Shown piece after piece: positions 28,104 to 36,457 of a stretch of DNA of 64,000 bases (positions within the stretch are counted from its first letter, which is position 1; each line of letters begins with the position of its first letter). The notes under the pieces are model-generated. The model was given only the letters and a program-made list of their open reading frames with translations. It was not told the origin of the DNA and did not search any database. The DNA comes from Chitinophaga sp. HK235 (GTDB lineage Bacteria > Bacteroidota > Bacteroidia > Chitinophagales > Chitinophagaceae), in contig NZ_CP073766.1 of the NCBI RefSeq assembly GCF_018255755.1, positions 1,116,001 to 1,180,000 of the forward strand, read 5' to 3'. Made by a program: the position numbers and the translations under genes.

Positions 28104-29312
28104 ATGGCATTACAATTAATTGATTCTTTCACAATCGATAATGCTTACAGCGCTCCTACCCTTCAGCTGTGTATGGGTGATCTTACCAACCTGGCGCCGG
28201 AAGATGCAGTGGATTTCCTGGTGGTATCAGCCCAACCCGGGGACTATTCTGCTTCTGGCGGTTCACTGATAGGTTCGCTGGCACAGGCAGGCGTGTCGGT
28301 ACAACAATTATCAAATAACAAAGCAGCCAACTATGAGCCCAAGATACCGTGCTGGATATCCAATACGATCAGTTCTTCCAATTCGGGTATACAATTCAGC
28401 AGGATACTGTTGTTTGAACCCAGCAATCCGGCTACAGACGCAGCCGGGTTGGTATGGACTATTTTTCAGGCATTGAATTGTTTCCAGGGAAACAATAGCA
28501 CTACGGTAGCTTTACCGATGGTATGCACCGGCAGCGGAGGAGCTTCTTACCAGGATATTATACAGGCATTGTTTTATGCGGCCACTTTTGCAGGTTCGCT
28601 GTCTGCATTTCCCATGCCTGTTATCAAGCTGGTAGCCTATGATAACGATAAGCTGCAATTGGTACAACCCATTTTCAGCACGTTGAAAAACAACTATCAG
28701 AACCTGGTGAGCCTGAACCTGCCGGGAGGTTATCAAAACTATGCCCCGGGTGTCTGGAATGCTGTCCAGGGAATCAGCCTGAAACCAGGGCTTACCCAGC
28801 GGCAGGCCTTTGGCGTGCGGATGTGGACTTCCAATTATTATGGAATAATCAATTCTACCCTTCGCAACGGCAACACAGATCCAAACTATTATACCCTCAT
28901 GCCTTTGTTCAGTGCTATCGATTCAGGGCTTGCCAATATCGCGGCATTCCAGGGTGAAACATACCGTGGAGAAAGTCAAATGTCAGCCGAAAGACTTGCC
29001 CAGTACCAGGTAGGCGCCAATATCCTCGAACCGGGCTATACCAGTAGCGCACGGCCTCCGGGCTCATGGTATAACGGTGCAAATTATAAATTTAATATCT
29101 ATGGGCTAAACAGCCATAGTATTGCCTTCCTCTCCGTATATCCCGGTGAAGATGAATATCTTTACCCCAGGAATATGACATCCACTGTAAACGGCAGGAG
29201 CTGCAACGGCGACAATATTCTATGTACCTTTACCATGCAGCAAACAACCATCAACTATTGTTCAGCTGAGATGGAGGAATTTATCTCCAAAACAGTAATA
29301 GCCATTCATTAA
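28104..29312 (+). CDS. Macro-like domain fused to R-S-E ADP-ribosyltransferase
   Basis: A 402-residue protein. Residues ~10-195 are a close relative of the macro-like domain in the preceding protein (CMGDLTNL, VDFLVVSAQPGDYSASGGS, CTGSGGASYQDI). Residues ~220-400 match arginine-type (R-S-E class) ADP-ribosyltransferases: Arg288 in TYRGE, a Ser/Thr-Ser motif at ~313-315 in GYTSSA, and the catalytic Glu-x-Glu at Glu349/Glu351 in GEDEYLYP. Such domains transfer ADP-ribose from NAD+ to Arg residues and are typical toxin effectors. There is no signal peptide. The fusion may couple transfer with ADP-ribose binding, but activity of the macro-like part is unproven. The following small gene is a candidate immunity factor. 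Confidence 0.72.
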   Translation: MALQLIDSFTIDNAYSAPTLQLCMGDLTNLAPEDAVDFLVVSAQPGDYSASGGSLIGSLAQAGVSVQQLSNNKAANYEPKIPCWISNTISSSNSGIQFSRILLFEPSNPATDAAGLVWTIFQALNCFQGNNSTTVALPMVCTGSGGASYQDIIQALFYAATFAGSLSAFPMPVIKLVAYDNDKLQLVQPIFSTLKNNYQNLVSLNLPGGYQNYAPGVWNAVQGISLKPGLTQRQAFGVRMWTSNYYGIINSTLRNGNTDPNYYTLMPLFSAIDSGLANIAAFQGETYRGESQMSAERLAQYQVGANILEPGYTSSARPPGSWYNGANYKFNIYGLNSHSIAFLSVYPGEDEYLYPRNMTSTVNGRSCNGDNILCTFTMQQTTINYCSAEMEEFISKTVIAIH

Positions 29313-29322
29313 ATAACATATC

Positions 29323-29706
29323 ATGACCATCAATGATTTCTCCAAAGAAGATCTGCAAAAGGTTCTGGCACTGGCCGGCAGTATTTCAGCCATGAAAGCA
29401 GATGACCTGCGGATATTCGCCGATCATATACCAGCGCATATCCGGTTAATAACCTCACTGGACGAAATAAAATTCCTGGAAGTATTTGATTATAATACAT
29501 GGGCAAAAGAACAGGGATGGGACTATGTAATGTCGCCGGAAACATTGGATAACAGCGATACTGAAACATTGCGCAAACTAATGACCACCCATGTACGTAC
29601 CAACCGTTTTGTAGAAGGGCACTGGGACCAGTTGTTGCTGACAGGTTATATCTCCCGCTTTCTGGCACGTTTGCAGGAACTGTATAACGAGGCATATGCC
29701 CGGTAG
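29323..29706 (+). CDS. DUF6508-like small protein, candidate immunity or accessory factor
   Basis: A 127-residue soluble, acidic, helical protein. The segment LMTTHVRTNRFVEGHWDQLL (~residues 87-106) resembles the conserved block of DUF6508 proteins, where TxxVRxxRFxxG precedes a terminal helix. No biochemical role is known to me for that family. It starts 10 bp after the ADP-ribosyltransferase gene, the usual place for an immunity gene; that role is inference. No catalytic motif is visible. Confidence 0.55.
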   Translation: MTINDFSKEDLQKVLALAGSISAMKADDLRIFADHIPAHIRLITSLDEIKFLEVFDYNTWAKEQGWDYVMSPETLDNSDTETLRKLMTTHVRTNRFVEGHWDQLLLTGYISRFLARLQELYNEAYAR

Positions 29707-29731
29707 TAGCATCACCCCTAAAATACACCCC

Positions 29732-31132
29732 ATGAAATGTCTATTTTCCCATTATTTCAACAGGTTCATACTAGTTATACTGTGCATGCAAACATTCAAC
29801 CTGCATGCACAGTCAAATATTGGCTGGGGCCCAACCAGCGCCAGGTATCTCCTCAGTGCATCAGATATTCATTTCAATCCTTTTTTTGACCCCTCTCTGA
29901 TGTCTAAATTGATAAATGCCGATTATACCGGCTGGGAGGCTATCTTCGAATCATCAGCCATACAACAGCCTAACGGATATGGCAGCGACGCGAACTACCC
30001 GCTGTTAAAATCTGCCCTCAGGGCTATGCAGCAGCAAAACAGCGCCCCTTCTTTTGTTATCATCTCCGGCGATTTCCTTTGCCATGATTTCAAATCCAAC
30101 TATTCACAATATGCTGGTATGGGATCGGTGGAGGCATTCACAGCCAAAACCATTCAGTTCCTGGCCTGGATGCTGAATAAATATTTTCCGCAAACAGTTG
30201 TATTACCTGTACTCGGGAATAATGATTCGTATTGCGGCGATTATATGGTAGAGCCTAATAGTCCCTTCCTGCTTATGTTTGCCAGGGCCTGGGCGCCATT
30301 ACTGCGAAATAAAAACAAAGCCGCTGACAGTATTTTTGTAGCACAGTTTTCCAAAGGTGGTTATTATACCCATCCTTTCCCCGGCAAAGTACGGGGGAAC
30401 CTGATACTGTTGAATACTGTCTTCTTTTCTGCCAAATACTACAACGCCTGTGGCAATACCGGTGATGACCCGGGGTCTGATGAACTGCAATGGCTGAAAG
30501 AAATGCTGGAAGACAACCACCTGAGAAATGAAGTGGTGTGGATGGTATATCATATTCCTCCGGGTGTGGATGTACACGCCACGCTGCATAATTACGGCGA
30601 CTGCCAATCGAATATCACACTCATGTGGCGCGACAACTACAATAACAGGTTTCTTGACCTGATACAACAATTTTCTTCCCTGGTCCGCGCTAACCTGGCA
30701 GGGCATACACACATGGATGATTTCCGGGTGATCTACCAGAATAAGCTACCCATTTCCTTTATTCATATTACCCCAGCCATCAGCCCTCGCTTTGCCAACA
30801 ACCCCGGATTTCAGCTCATCAGCTATCACCACAGGTTACTGCAATTGATGAACGCAAAAACATTTTACCTGAGCATTAACAAAAATGCCAATACCTGGAC
30901 ACCTGAATATAATTTTCAGCTGACCTACAACGTGGCAGGCATTAATGCCTCCAGTCTTAACTGGGTGAGAAACAAAATAGCTGCAGATTCGGCCTATCTC
31001 AATAAATACATTAACCTCTATAAAGTAAGCAATCCCGGCTCCAATGAAATCAACCTGCAAAACTGGAAAGCCTTCTGGTGTGGCAACGGAGCAATAACAC
31101 AACAACAGTTTTCTGATTGTTACTGTCAATAA
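29732..31132 (+). CDS. Secreted sphingomyelinase-like calcineurin-type phosphodiesterase
   Basis: The start at 29732 (MKCLFSHYF) gives a clean signal peptide ending NLHAQ; an upstream in-frame ATG would overlap the previous gene. The mature protein (466 residues in total) is a metallophosphoesterase with DIHFNPFFD, IISGDFLCHD, VLGNNDSYCGDY, VVWMVYHIPPG and NLAGHTHMDD in order. The D-x-H, GD, GNND, H and GHxH set fits acid-sphingomyelinase-like (SMPDL3-type) enzymes, with paired Cys. Likely substrates are phosphodiesters such as sphingolipid head groups or nucleotides, at the cell envelope. It is last in the cassette, 25 bp after the previous gene, and could be a lipid-attacking effector or a simple nutrient enzyme. 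Confidence 0.75.
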   Translation: MKCLFSHYFNRFILVILCMQTFNLHAQSNIGWGPTSARYLLSASDIHFNPFFDPSLMSKLINADYTGWEAIFESSAIQQPNGYGSDANYPLLKSALRAMQQQNSAPSFVIISGDFLCHDFKSNYSQYAGMGSVEAFTAKTIQFLAWMLNKYFPQTVVLPVLGNNDSYCGDYMVEPNSPFLLMFARAWAPLLRNKNKAADSIFVAQFSKGGYYTHPFPGKVRGNLILLNTVFFSAKYYNACGNTGDDPGSDELQWLKEMLEDNHLRNEVVWMVYHIPPGVDVHATLHNYGDCQSNITLMWRDNYNNRFLDLIQQFSSLVRANLAGHTHMDDFRVIYQNKLPISFIHITPAISPRFANNPGFQLISYHHRLLQLMNAKTFYLSINKNANTWTPEYNFQLTYNVAGINASSLNWVRNKIAADSAYLNKYINLYKVSNPGSNEINLQNWKAFWCGNGAITQQQFSDCYCQ

Positions 31133-31191
31133 AGCAGCTCAGGATATCTTACCTCCCCATACGCCCCCTTTTATTTCCTTCGCCCGTTTTC

Positions 31192-31199
31192 TATCTTTA
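31192..31199 (+). promoter_or_regulatory. Candidate -7 box for the ECF sigma gene
   Basis: TATCTTTA is one base off TAnnTTTG and lies 77 bp upstream of the ECF sigma gene. No good -33 box is evident. Confidence 0.3.
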
Positions 31200-31275
31200 C
31201 AAACATATTATTAATTAATTTCCTATTTCTTGCTTTCTATTAGTAACCGGCGATACAAAAAACTTTTTAAAAGGT

Positions 31276-31866
31276 ATGGAGCGTATGTCCATGGAAGAGG
31301 AAATACTGTTAAGGATGGCCCAGGGAGATGAATCGGCTTTTTCGAGCATCTACCGGCACTATCATCCTTCTTTATATATATACCTGCTGCGTTTCTGTAA
31401 GGTCCCTTCTCTTGCAGAAGACCTGGTGCACGACGTATTTCTCAAGATCTGGGAGATCAGGGGCCGTATTAACCCTCAACTTTCTTTCAGCGGGTATCTT
31501 TACCGTATTGCCCGCAATCATGTGTTTAAAACCATCACCAAACTGGCCACTGACGGGCAGATGCGGGCACAACTATACCAACAGTTGGCAGGTATTGATC
31601 CGGAGCATCCCGATGAATTGGCACGTACAAAGGAATATGAACGTCTTTTCGAGGAAGCACTTTCAAAGCTGACACCGCAACGGCTGAAAGTATTCCGCCT
31701 TTGCCGTCAGGAAGGGAAAAGTTATGACGAGGCCGCTGCCATACTGGGTATTTCCCGTAACGCGATAAAAAAGCACATGGTACTGGGTATGCGTTTCATC
31801 GAGGATTATGTGTACCGTCATGGTGACATTCTGATGGCGATCTGGCTTGTCTCCACCTTTTACTAA
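31276..31866 (+). CDS. ECF RNA polymerase sigma factor (Bacteroidetes SusC/D type)
   Basis: A 196-residue sigma-70 factor with region 2 (~25-90; AEDLVHDVFLKIWE) and region 4 (~125-180; KLTPQRLKVFRLCRQEGKSY, then an HTH with GISRNAIKKHM). The C-terminal hydrophobic tail is typical of this Bacteroidota subfamily. The FecR anti-sigma gene follows at 81 bp, then SusC and SusD. In such cassettes FecR holds the sigma factor until the outer-membrane transporter signals substrate. AAAAGG 5 bp before the ATG could act as a weak ribosome binding site. Confidence 0.92.
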   Translation: MERMSMEEEILLRMAQGDESAFSSIYRHYHPSLYIYLLRFCKVPSLAEDLVHDVFLKIWEIRGRINPQLSFSGYLYRIARNHVFKTITKLATDGQMRAQLYQQLAGIDPEHPDELARTKEYERLFEEALSKLTPQRLKVFRLCRQEGKSYDEAAAILGISRNAIKKHMVLGMRFIEDYVYRHGDILMAIWLVSTFY

Positions 31867-31879
31867 AAAAATTTTCCCC

Positions 31880-31925
31880 AGGGGGTACCCTCCTTTTATA
31901 TTTCCGGATATTATTATAGTACCCT
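31880..31925. promoter_or_regulatory. GGGTACCC palindrome and repeated GTACCCT between sigma and FecR genes
   Basis: GGGTACCC (31883-31890) is palindromic, and GTACCCT occurs twice, at 31885 and 31919 (34 bp apart). These could be promoter elements for FecR-SusCD or an RNA structure. The assignment is tentative. Confidence 0.3.
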
Positions 31926-31947
31926 TTGTTTTCAACGGGAGAATAAT

Positions 31948-33126
31948 ATGCCGCGACCTGAAAATTACCACGAGAAACTGTTACAGCAGTACCTGGACGG
32001 CCAATGCAGCCGGGAGGAACTGGAGGCCCTATTCGGATATCTTAACACATCCGCTTCCAAACGTCCCCTGCTGCTGGTTATGAAACAGGAATTTGAGCGC
32101 GTTATGAATGAAAAGCATGACGTGCCGGAAGCCCTTGGAAACCGTATAGAGACAAGATTGCTACAAGAGATCAGCCAAAGCAAGGTGGTGCCGATGCGTC
32201 CCTTCCACTATCTGAAGTGGGGCGCTGCCGCTGCAGTTGTTGTACTCCTATCGGCAGCCGTTATCTTTTATCTCTCCCACCAACCTGTTGCGCCCAAACT
32301 GGCACAACACCATGTTATACCTGTGGGATCACCGGGCGGCAACAAAGCGAAACTCACACTGTCAGACGGCTCCGTGGTTACGCTGGACAGTACCGGCAAC
32401 CGGGTGATCCAACAGGGCGATGTTAAAGTACAGCAGCATAACGGGCAGCTGCTTTACCCACTCGCCGCCGGCCCTTCATCCATTGTTAGTTACAACCTGC
32501 TGGCAGTTCCCCGTGGTGGACAGTTTAATGTAGTACTGCCCGACGGAAGCCATGTCTGGCTCAATGCTGCGTCCAGCCTGCGCTATCCTACTGCTTTCTC
32601 TCCTAACAACCGTACGGTGGAAATACAGGGCCAGGCCTATTTTGAGATAAAACCGATGCCAGGCCAACCGTTTATTGTAAAAGTGAACAATATGGAAGTA
32701 CAGGTATTGGGAACCAGCTTCGACTTAATGGCCTATGCCGACGAGCCTGTAACCCGCACCACACTTGTACAGGGAGCAGTTAAAGTTAAATCCGGTGATA
32801 ACGAAAGACAGCTGCTCCCCGGGCAGGCAGCTGCAGTGAACAATACCACCGGAGCGCTCTCTATACAAACTGCGGACCTGAGGGAAGCAACAGCCTGGAA
32901 AACAGGCTTCTTCAACTTTGAGAATGCCAGCCTGGTCAGCATACTGAAGCAGCTGTCGAGGTGGTATGATGTAGAAGCGGACTATCAGTCGATACCAGAT
33001 GGAAACCGTTTCGGAGGGTACATCAGCCGCAGCCTGCCACTGCAGGAAGTACTGCCTATGCTGGAAACTGATAGGGTAAAACTCAAACTGGAAGGCAGGA
33101 CAATCAAAGTAATATTGACCCGGTAA
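31948..33126 (+). CDS. FecR-family anti-sigma factor
   Basis: A 392-residue inner-membrane protein: N-terminal cytoplasmic anti-sigma region (~1-85), one membrane helix (~92-112; AAAVVVLLSAAVIFYLS), periplasmic FecR domain (~175-275; RGGQFNVVLPDGSHVWLNA and EIQGQAYFEI) and C-terminal DUF4974-type domain (~320-390; FNFENASLVSILKQLSRWY). It should sequester the upstream ECF sigma factor and respond to the STN domain of the downstream SusC. A GGGAGAA purine stretch precedes the ATG. Confidence 0.93.
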   Translation: MPRPENYHEKLLQQYLDGQCSREELEALFGYLNTSASKRPLLLVMKQEFERVMNEKHDVPEALGNRIETRLLQEISQSKVVPMRPFHYLKWGAAAAVVVLLSAAVIFYLSHQPVAPKLAQHHVIPVGSPGGNKAKLTLSDGSVVTLDSTGNRVIQQGDVKVQQHNGQLLYPLAAGPSSIVSYNLLAVPRGGQFNVVLPDGSHVWLNAASSLRYPTAFSPNNRTVEIQGQAYFEIKPMPGQPFIVKVNNMEVQVLGTSFDLMAYADEPVTRTTLVQGAVKVKSGDNERQLLPGQAAAVNNTTGALSIQTADLREATAWKTGFFNFENASLVSILKQLSRWYDVEADYQSIPDGNRFGGYISRSLPLQEVLPMLETDRVKLKLEGRTIKVILTR

Positions 33127-33240
33127 AATACCAGCCCGTACTGCCTTTTCCTGTATGATAACTCTAAACTCAAAATGCTAAAACCAAACATGACTGCAAC
33201 CAGACTGGTTGTGATTTGAAAACCGCTTTGTTCAACCAAA

Positions 33241-36200
33241 ATGTTCTACGTTATGAGATTTACCGCCTTCCTCCTGCTTGCGGTCTGCCTGCAATGCAGT
33301 GCAGTAGCCTTATCGCAGCAGATCACACTTTCGGAAAAAAATGCGCCGCTGAAAAAGGTGCTTAAAGAAATGGCCGCACAGGCCGGAGTATCTGTGGCAT
33401 ATAGCGAAACCCTGATGTCTGCTACCAAACCTGTAACAATTGAAGTAAAGAATGCTTCCATGGAACGGGTACTTGAAATAGCGCTCCACGACCAACCGGT
33501 ACGCTATACTATCAACAACGGCCGCATCCTGCTCAACAGCCGCTCCCGCGAGGTGGCCGATTCCGCTTTGACAGTCACTGGCAGGGTCACTAATGAAAAA
33601 GGAGAACCGATACCCGGAGCCAGTGTCCTCATCAAAGGAACAAACATAGGTACAGCCACCAGCAACGACGGCAGGTTCGAGATCAGAATTCCCAGAGAGC
33701 ATGTTACACTGATCATCAGCGCAATTGGATTTCAGCCAACAGAAATAAGCGCTCAATCTCAGACCAATATGGAAATCCGGTTAAAAACGGGTACCCGAAG
33801 CCTGTCTGAAGTGGTGGTGATGGGCTTCTCTGAAGTAGAGCGCCGGCACGTGGCTTCCTCAGTTGCCCAGGTGGATGTAAAATTAACCAAAACCAGACCC
33901 ATAGCTAAACTGCAGGAAGCATTTACCGGCACCGTTCCGGGTGTTACCATTCAACAAACCACTAATCTGCCCGGCAGTGTACCCGGCATTACGATCAGGG
34001 GCATCAGTACTTTGCAAAATGCTGGTCCTCTCGTCATTGTGGACGGGATGGAGCAAAGTTTAAATGATATAGATCCCAATCAGGTGAAAAGCATCACGGT
34101 ATTGAAAGATGCTGCATCTGCGTCTATGTATGGTTCCCGGGGTGCCAACGGAGTAATCATCATAGAAACGGAGCGCGGGCAAATGGGACGGTTTAAGGTA
34201 GATGTTAACTCGTGGGGCGCGTTACAACAACCTATCGATCTTCCCAAATTCGTTAACGGTATCGACTATATGAAATTAAATAACGAAGCCCGGAATTTTC
34301 AGGGACAAACACCTCTCTTTACCGAAGAAGACATCCGCAAGATGGGATCCGGGGAAACTCCTTCTGTAGACTGGATGAAAGAAGGAATGCGACGTAGGGC
34401 CAACTCACAAAATGTTTCTATGAGTGTATCCGGAGGCGGTGGTATCGGCTCTTTCAACCTGATGATGGGATACCTGAAAGAAAATGGTCTGAACTCATAC
34501 GAAGGCTCCGGCAAATACTCTGCGCGGTTTAATACCAATGTGAACATCGCAGATAAATTTGTTTTACTGGCTGATTTCTATGCGCATCGCTTGCAAATTA
34601 ACCGGCTGAAGGAAAACGACGATGGAACAGGGTTATATGAAAATCTCTGGAAAATGAATCCCACCCAGCAGATATACTATACCCCCAGTGACATCCCAGA
34701 GCATTATATGTTGTACAATGACATGAACCCGATAGCTTCCATCAACCGCGGAGGATCCCGGAACAACCTGTATGATTTCAGCTCAGTGAACCTGCGGCCA
34801 AGATATAATATCAGCAAGCATCTCAGCCTGGAAGGCAATGTGTCCTATCAGATCAGCAAATCGGCTAATAAACGTCAGCGGGAAACTTTTAAGTTCTATG
34901 ATGGTAACGGGAAACCGGTGAAAATATGGAAAAATGAAGTGGGAGCCGACCAGGACGTTAGTCAAAGCCAGTTGACCGCCCGAGGACTGCTTAACTATAC
35001 AGGCAGCCTGCGTCATCAGGCCGACAAAATATATGTCACCGCCGGCTCCGAGGTGATGAGCTTCAATTATACCGACTACAAGGAAATTGCCAAAGCTTCT
35101 TTTTTCGGAAAGCTGAACTATTCTTTTAATAACAGGTATATACTCGAGTTCACTGCCCGCGGGGATGGCAGCAGCAAATTTGCTCCCGGTAAGCAGTGGG
35201 GCTTTTTCCCTGCAGGCGCTGTAGCCTGGAATATTACCAATGAACAATTCATGAAGGGGCTGGTAAATAACCGCATTATCAATAACCTCAAACTACGTGC
35301 TTCTTATGGACTGATAGGCAATGAGAATGTAGACCCATATTTATGGGAAGAGAACGTAAACGAATGGGGATGGCTGATGCGTGTACCCAACATGAATTTC
35401 ACCTGGGAAAAACAAAAACAGGGAAACATCGGGCTGGAGTTGACGCTGTTGGACAACCGGCTTAGCCTGACAGCAGAAGCTTACAAAAAGAACTCTTATG
35501 ATCTGATCTATTCGAGGTTCCCGGTACCGCCCATCACCGGCTCGAACTCGCTCGAAGCAGCTTTCAATATCGGAGAAGTAGAAAATAACGGATACGAAAT
35601 TTCGGTACAGTGGCAGGATAAGATCGGTAATCTTGGCTATAGTATAGGCGCTATGCTGTTTGACAACAGAAATAAAGTGCTGAAGGCCGGTTACAGGAAT
35701 GGAGACACATTGATCTTTAAAGATGATAACGATAAAATCTGGTACAAGGGAATTGCCATTGATAACTACTATGGATATAAAAGCAATGGCTTTTTCCGGG
35801 ACCAGCGAGATGTGGACGCTACCCCGGCCAAACTTCCCAATACGCTTCCCGGTGATATTAAATATGTAGATCAGAATGGCGATGGTATCATCAATGACGC
35901 TGACAGAATAAACCTCGGAGATCCCTTCCCCCACCTGAATTATTCGGTAACTGTAGCCTTACAGTATAAGAACTGGGACTTTAATCTGTTGGGTCAGGGA
36001 GTGGGAAAAAGAACAGGACGCCTGAACGGCCTGGAGGGTTACCCTGTATTGGTGGATGGCAGCAGCAATTCGTTGGGAAGACCGCGACAGTACTATGCTG
36101 ATAATCGATGGACACCCGAAACTCCTGATAGCAGGTTTCCGAGAGTGTGGACCGGATCAAGCACCAACGCCTACCTCAGCGATGTCTGGCTGGGCAATGC

Positions 36201-36408
36201 AGCCTTTTTCCGGGTGAAAGTATTACAACTCGGATATACGTTCCCGTTACAAGGCAAAACAATCAGAAACGTACGGGTATATGTGAATGCGCAGGATGCC
36301 ATTACTTTCACAAGATGGGAAGGACTTGAACCGGAGCGGGACGGCGGTAATGGCAACTATCCCAGGATGGCTGTTTACAGCCTGGGCGTCAGGGCCACCT
36401 TGTTTTAG
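33241..36408 (+). CDS. SusC/RagA-family TonB-linked outer-membrane transporter with STN domain
   Basis: A 1055-residue receptor with signal peptide (ends ALSQQ), STN signalling domain (~25-95), carboxypeptidase-regulatory-like domain (~105-190; GRVTNEKGEPIPGASVLIKG), plug domain (~205-320; GITIRGISTLQNAGPLVIVD) and a C-terminal barrel. The STN domain predicts contact with the FecR protein encoded upstream, giving transport-coupled induction. SusC proteins import oligosaccharides or peptides with their SusD lid. No glycoside hydrolase is linked to this pair, so the substrate cannot be inferred. SusD follows at 49 bp. Confidence 0.95.
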   Translation: MFYVMRFTAFLLLAVCLQCSAVALSQQITLSEKNAPLKKVLKEMAAQAGVSVAYSETLMSATKPVTIEVKNASMERVLEIALHDQPVRYTINNGRILLNSRSREVADSALTVTGRVTNEKGEPIPGASVLIKGTNIGTATSNDGRFEIRIPREHVTLIISAIGFQPTEISAQSQTNMEIRLKTGTRSLSEVVVMGFSEVERRHVASSVAQVDVKLTKTRPIAKLQEAFTGTVPGVTIQQTTNLPGSVPGITIRGISTLQNAGPLVIVDGMEQSLNDIDPNQVKSITVLKDAASASMYGSRGANGVIIIETERGQMGRFKVDVNSWGALQQPIDLPKFVNGIDYMKLNNEARNFQGQTPLFTEEDIRKMGSGETPSVDWMKEGMRRRANSQNVSMSVSGGGGIGSFNLMMGYLKENGLNSYEGSGKYSARFNTNVNIADKFVLLADFYAHRLQINRLKENDDGTGLYENLWKMNPTQQIYYTPSDIPEHYMLYNDMNPIASINRGGSRNNLYDFSSVNLRPRYNISKHLSLEGNVSYQISKSANKRQRETFKFYDGNGKPVKIWKNEVGADQDVSQSQLTARGLLNYTGSLRHQADKIYVTAGSEVMSFNYTDYKEIAKASFFGKLNYSFNNRYILEFTARGDGSSKFAPGKQWGFFPAGAVAWNITNEQFMKGLVNNRIINNLKLRASYGLIGNENVDPYLWEENVNEWGWLMRVPNMNFTWEKQKQGNIGLELTLLDNRLSLTAEAYKKNSYDLIYSRFPVPPITGSNSLEAAFNIGEVENNGYEISVQWQDKIGNLGYSIGAMLFDNRNKVLKAGYRNGDTLIFKDDNDKIWYKGIAIDNYYGYKSNGFFRDQRDVDATPAKLPNTLPGDIKYVDQNGDGIINDADRINLGDPFPHLNYSVTVALQYKNWDFNLLGQGVGKRTGRLNGLEGYPVLVDGSSNSLGRPRQYYADNRWTPETPDSRFPRVWTGSSTNAYLSDVWLGNAAFFRVKVLQLGYTFPLQGKTIRNVRVYVNAQDAITFTRWEGLEPERDGGNGNYPRMAVYSLGVRATLF

Positions 36409-36457
36409 CAAGTAGTCGCTGCACAACAGAAAATTATATTTCAATCAACTGCAAAAT

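Noticed and set aside
18395..31132. Contractile injection system or Rhs/CDI locus
   Set aside because: No sheath, tube, baseplate, VgrG, PAAR or YD-repeat sequence is present in the window.
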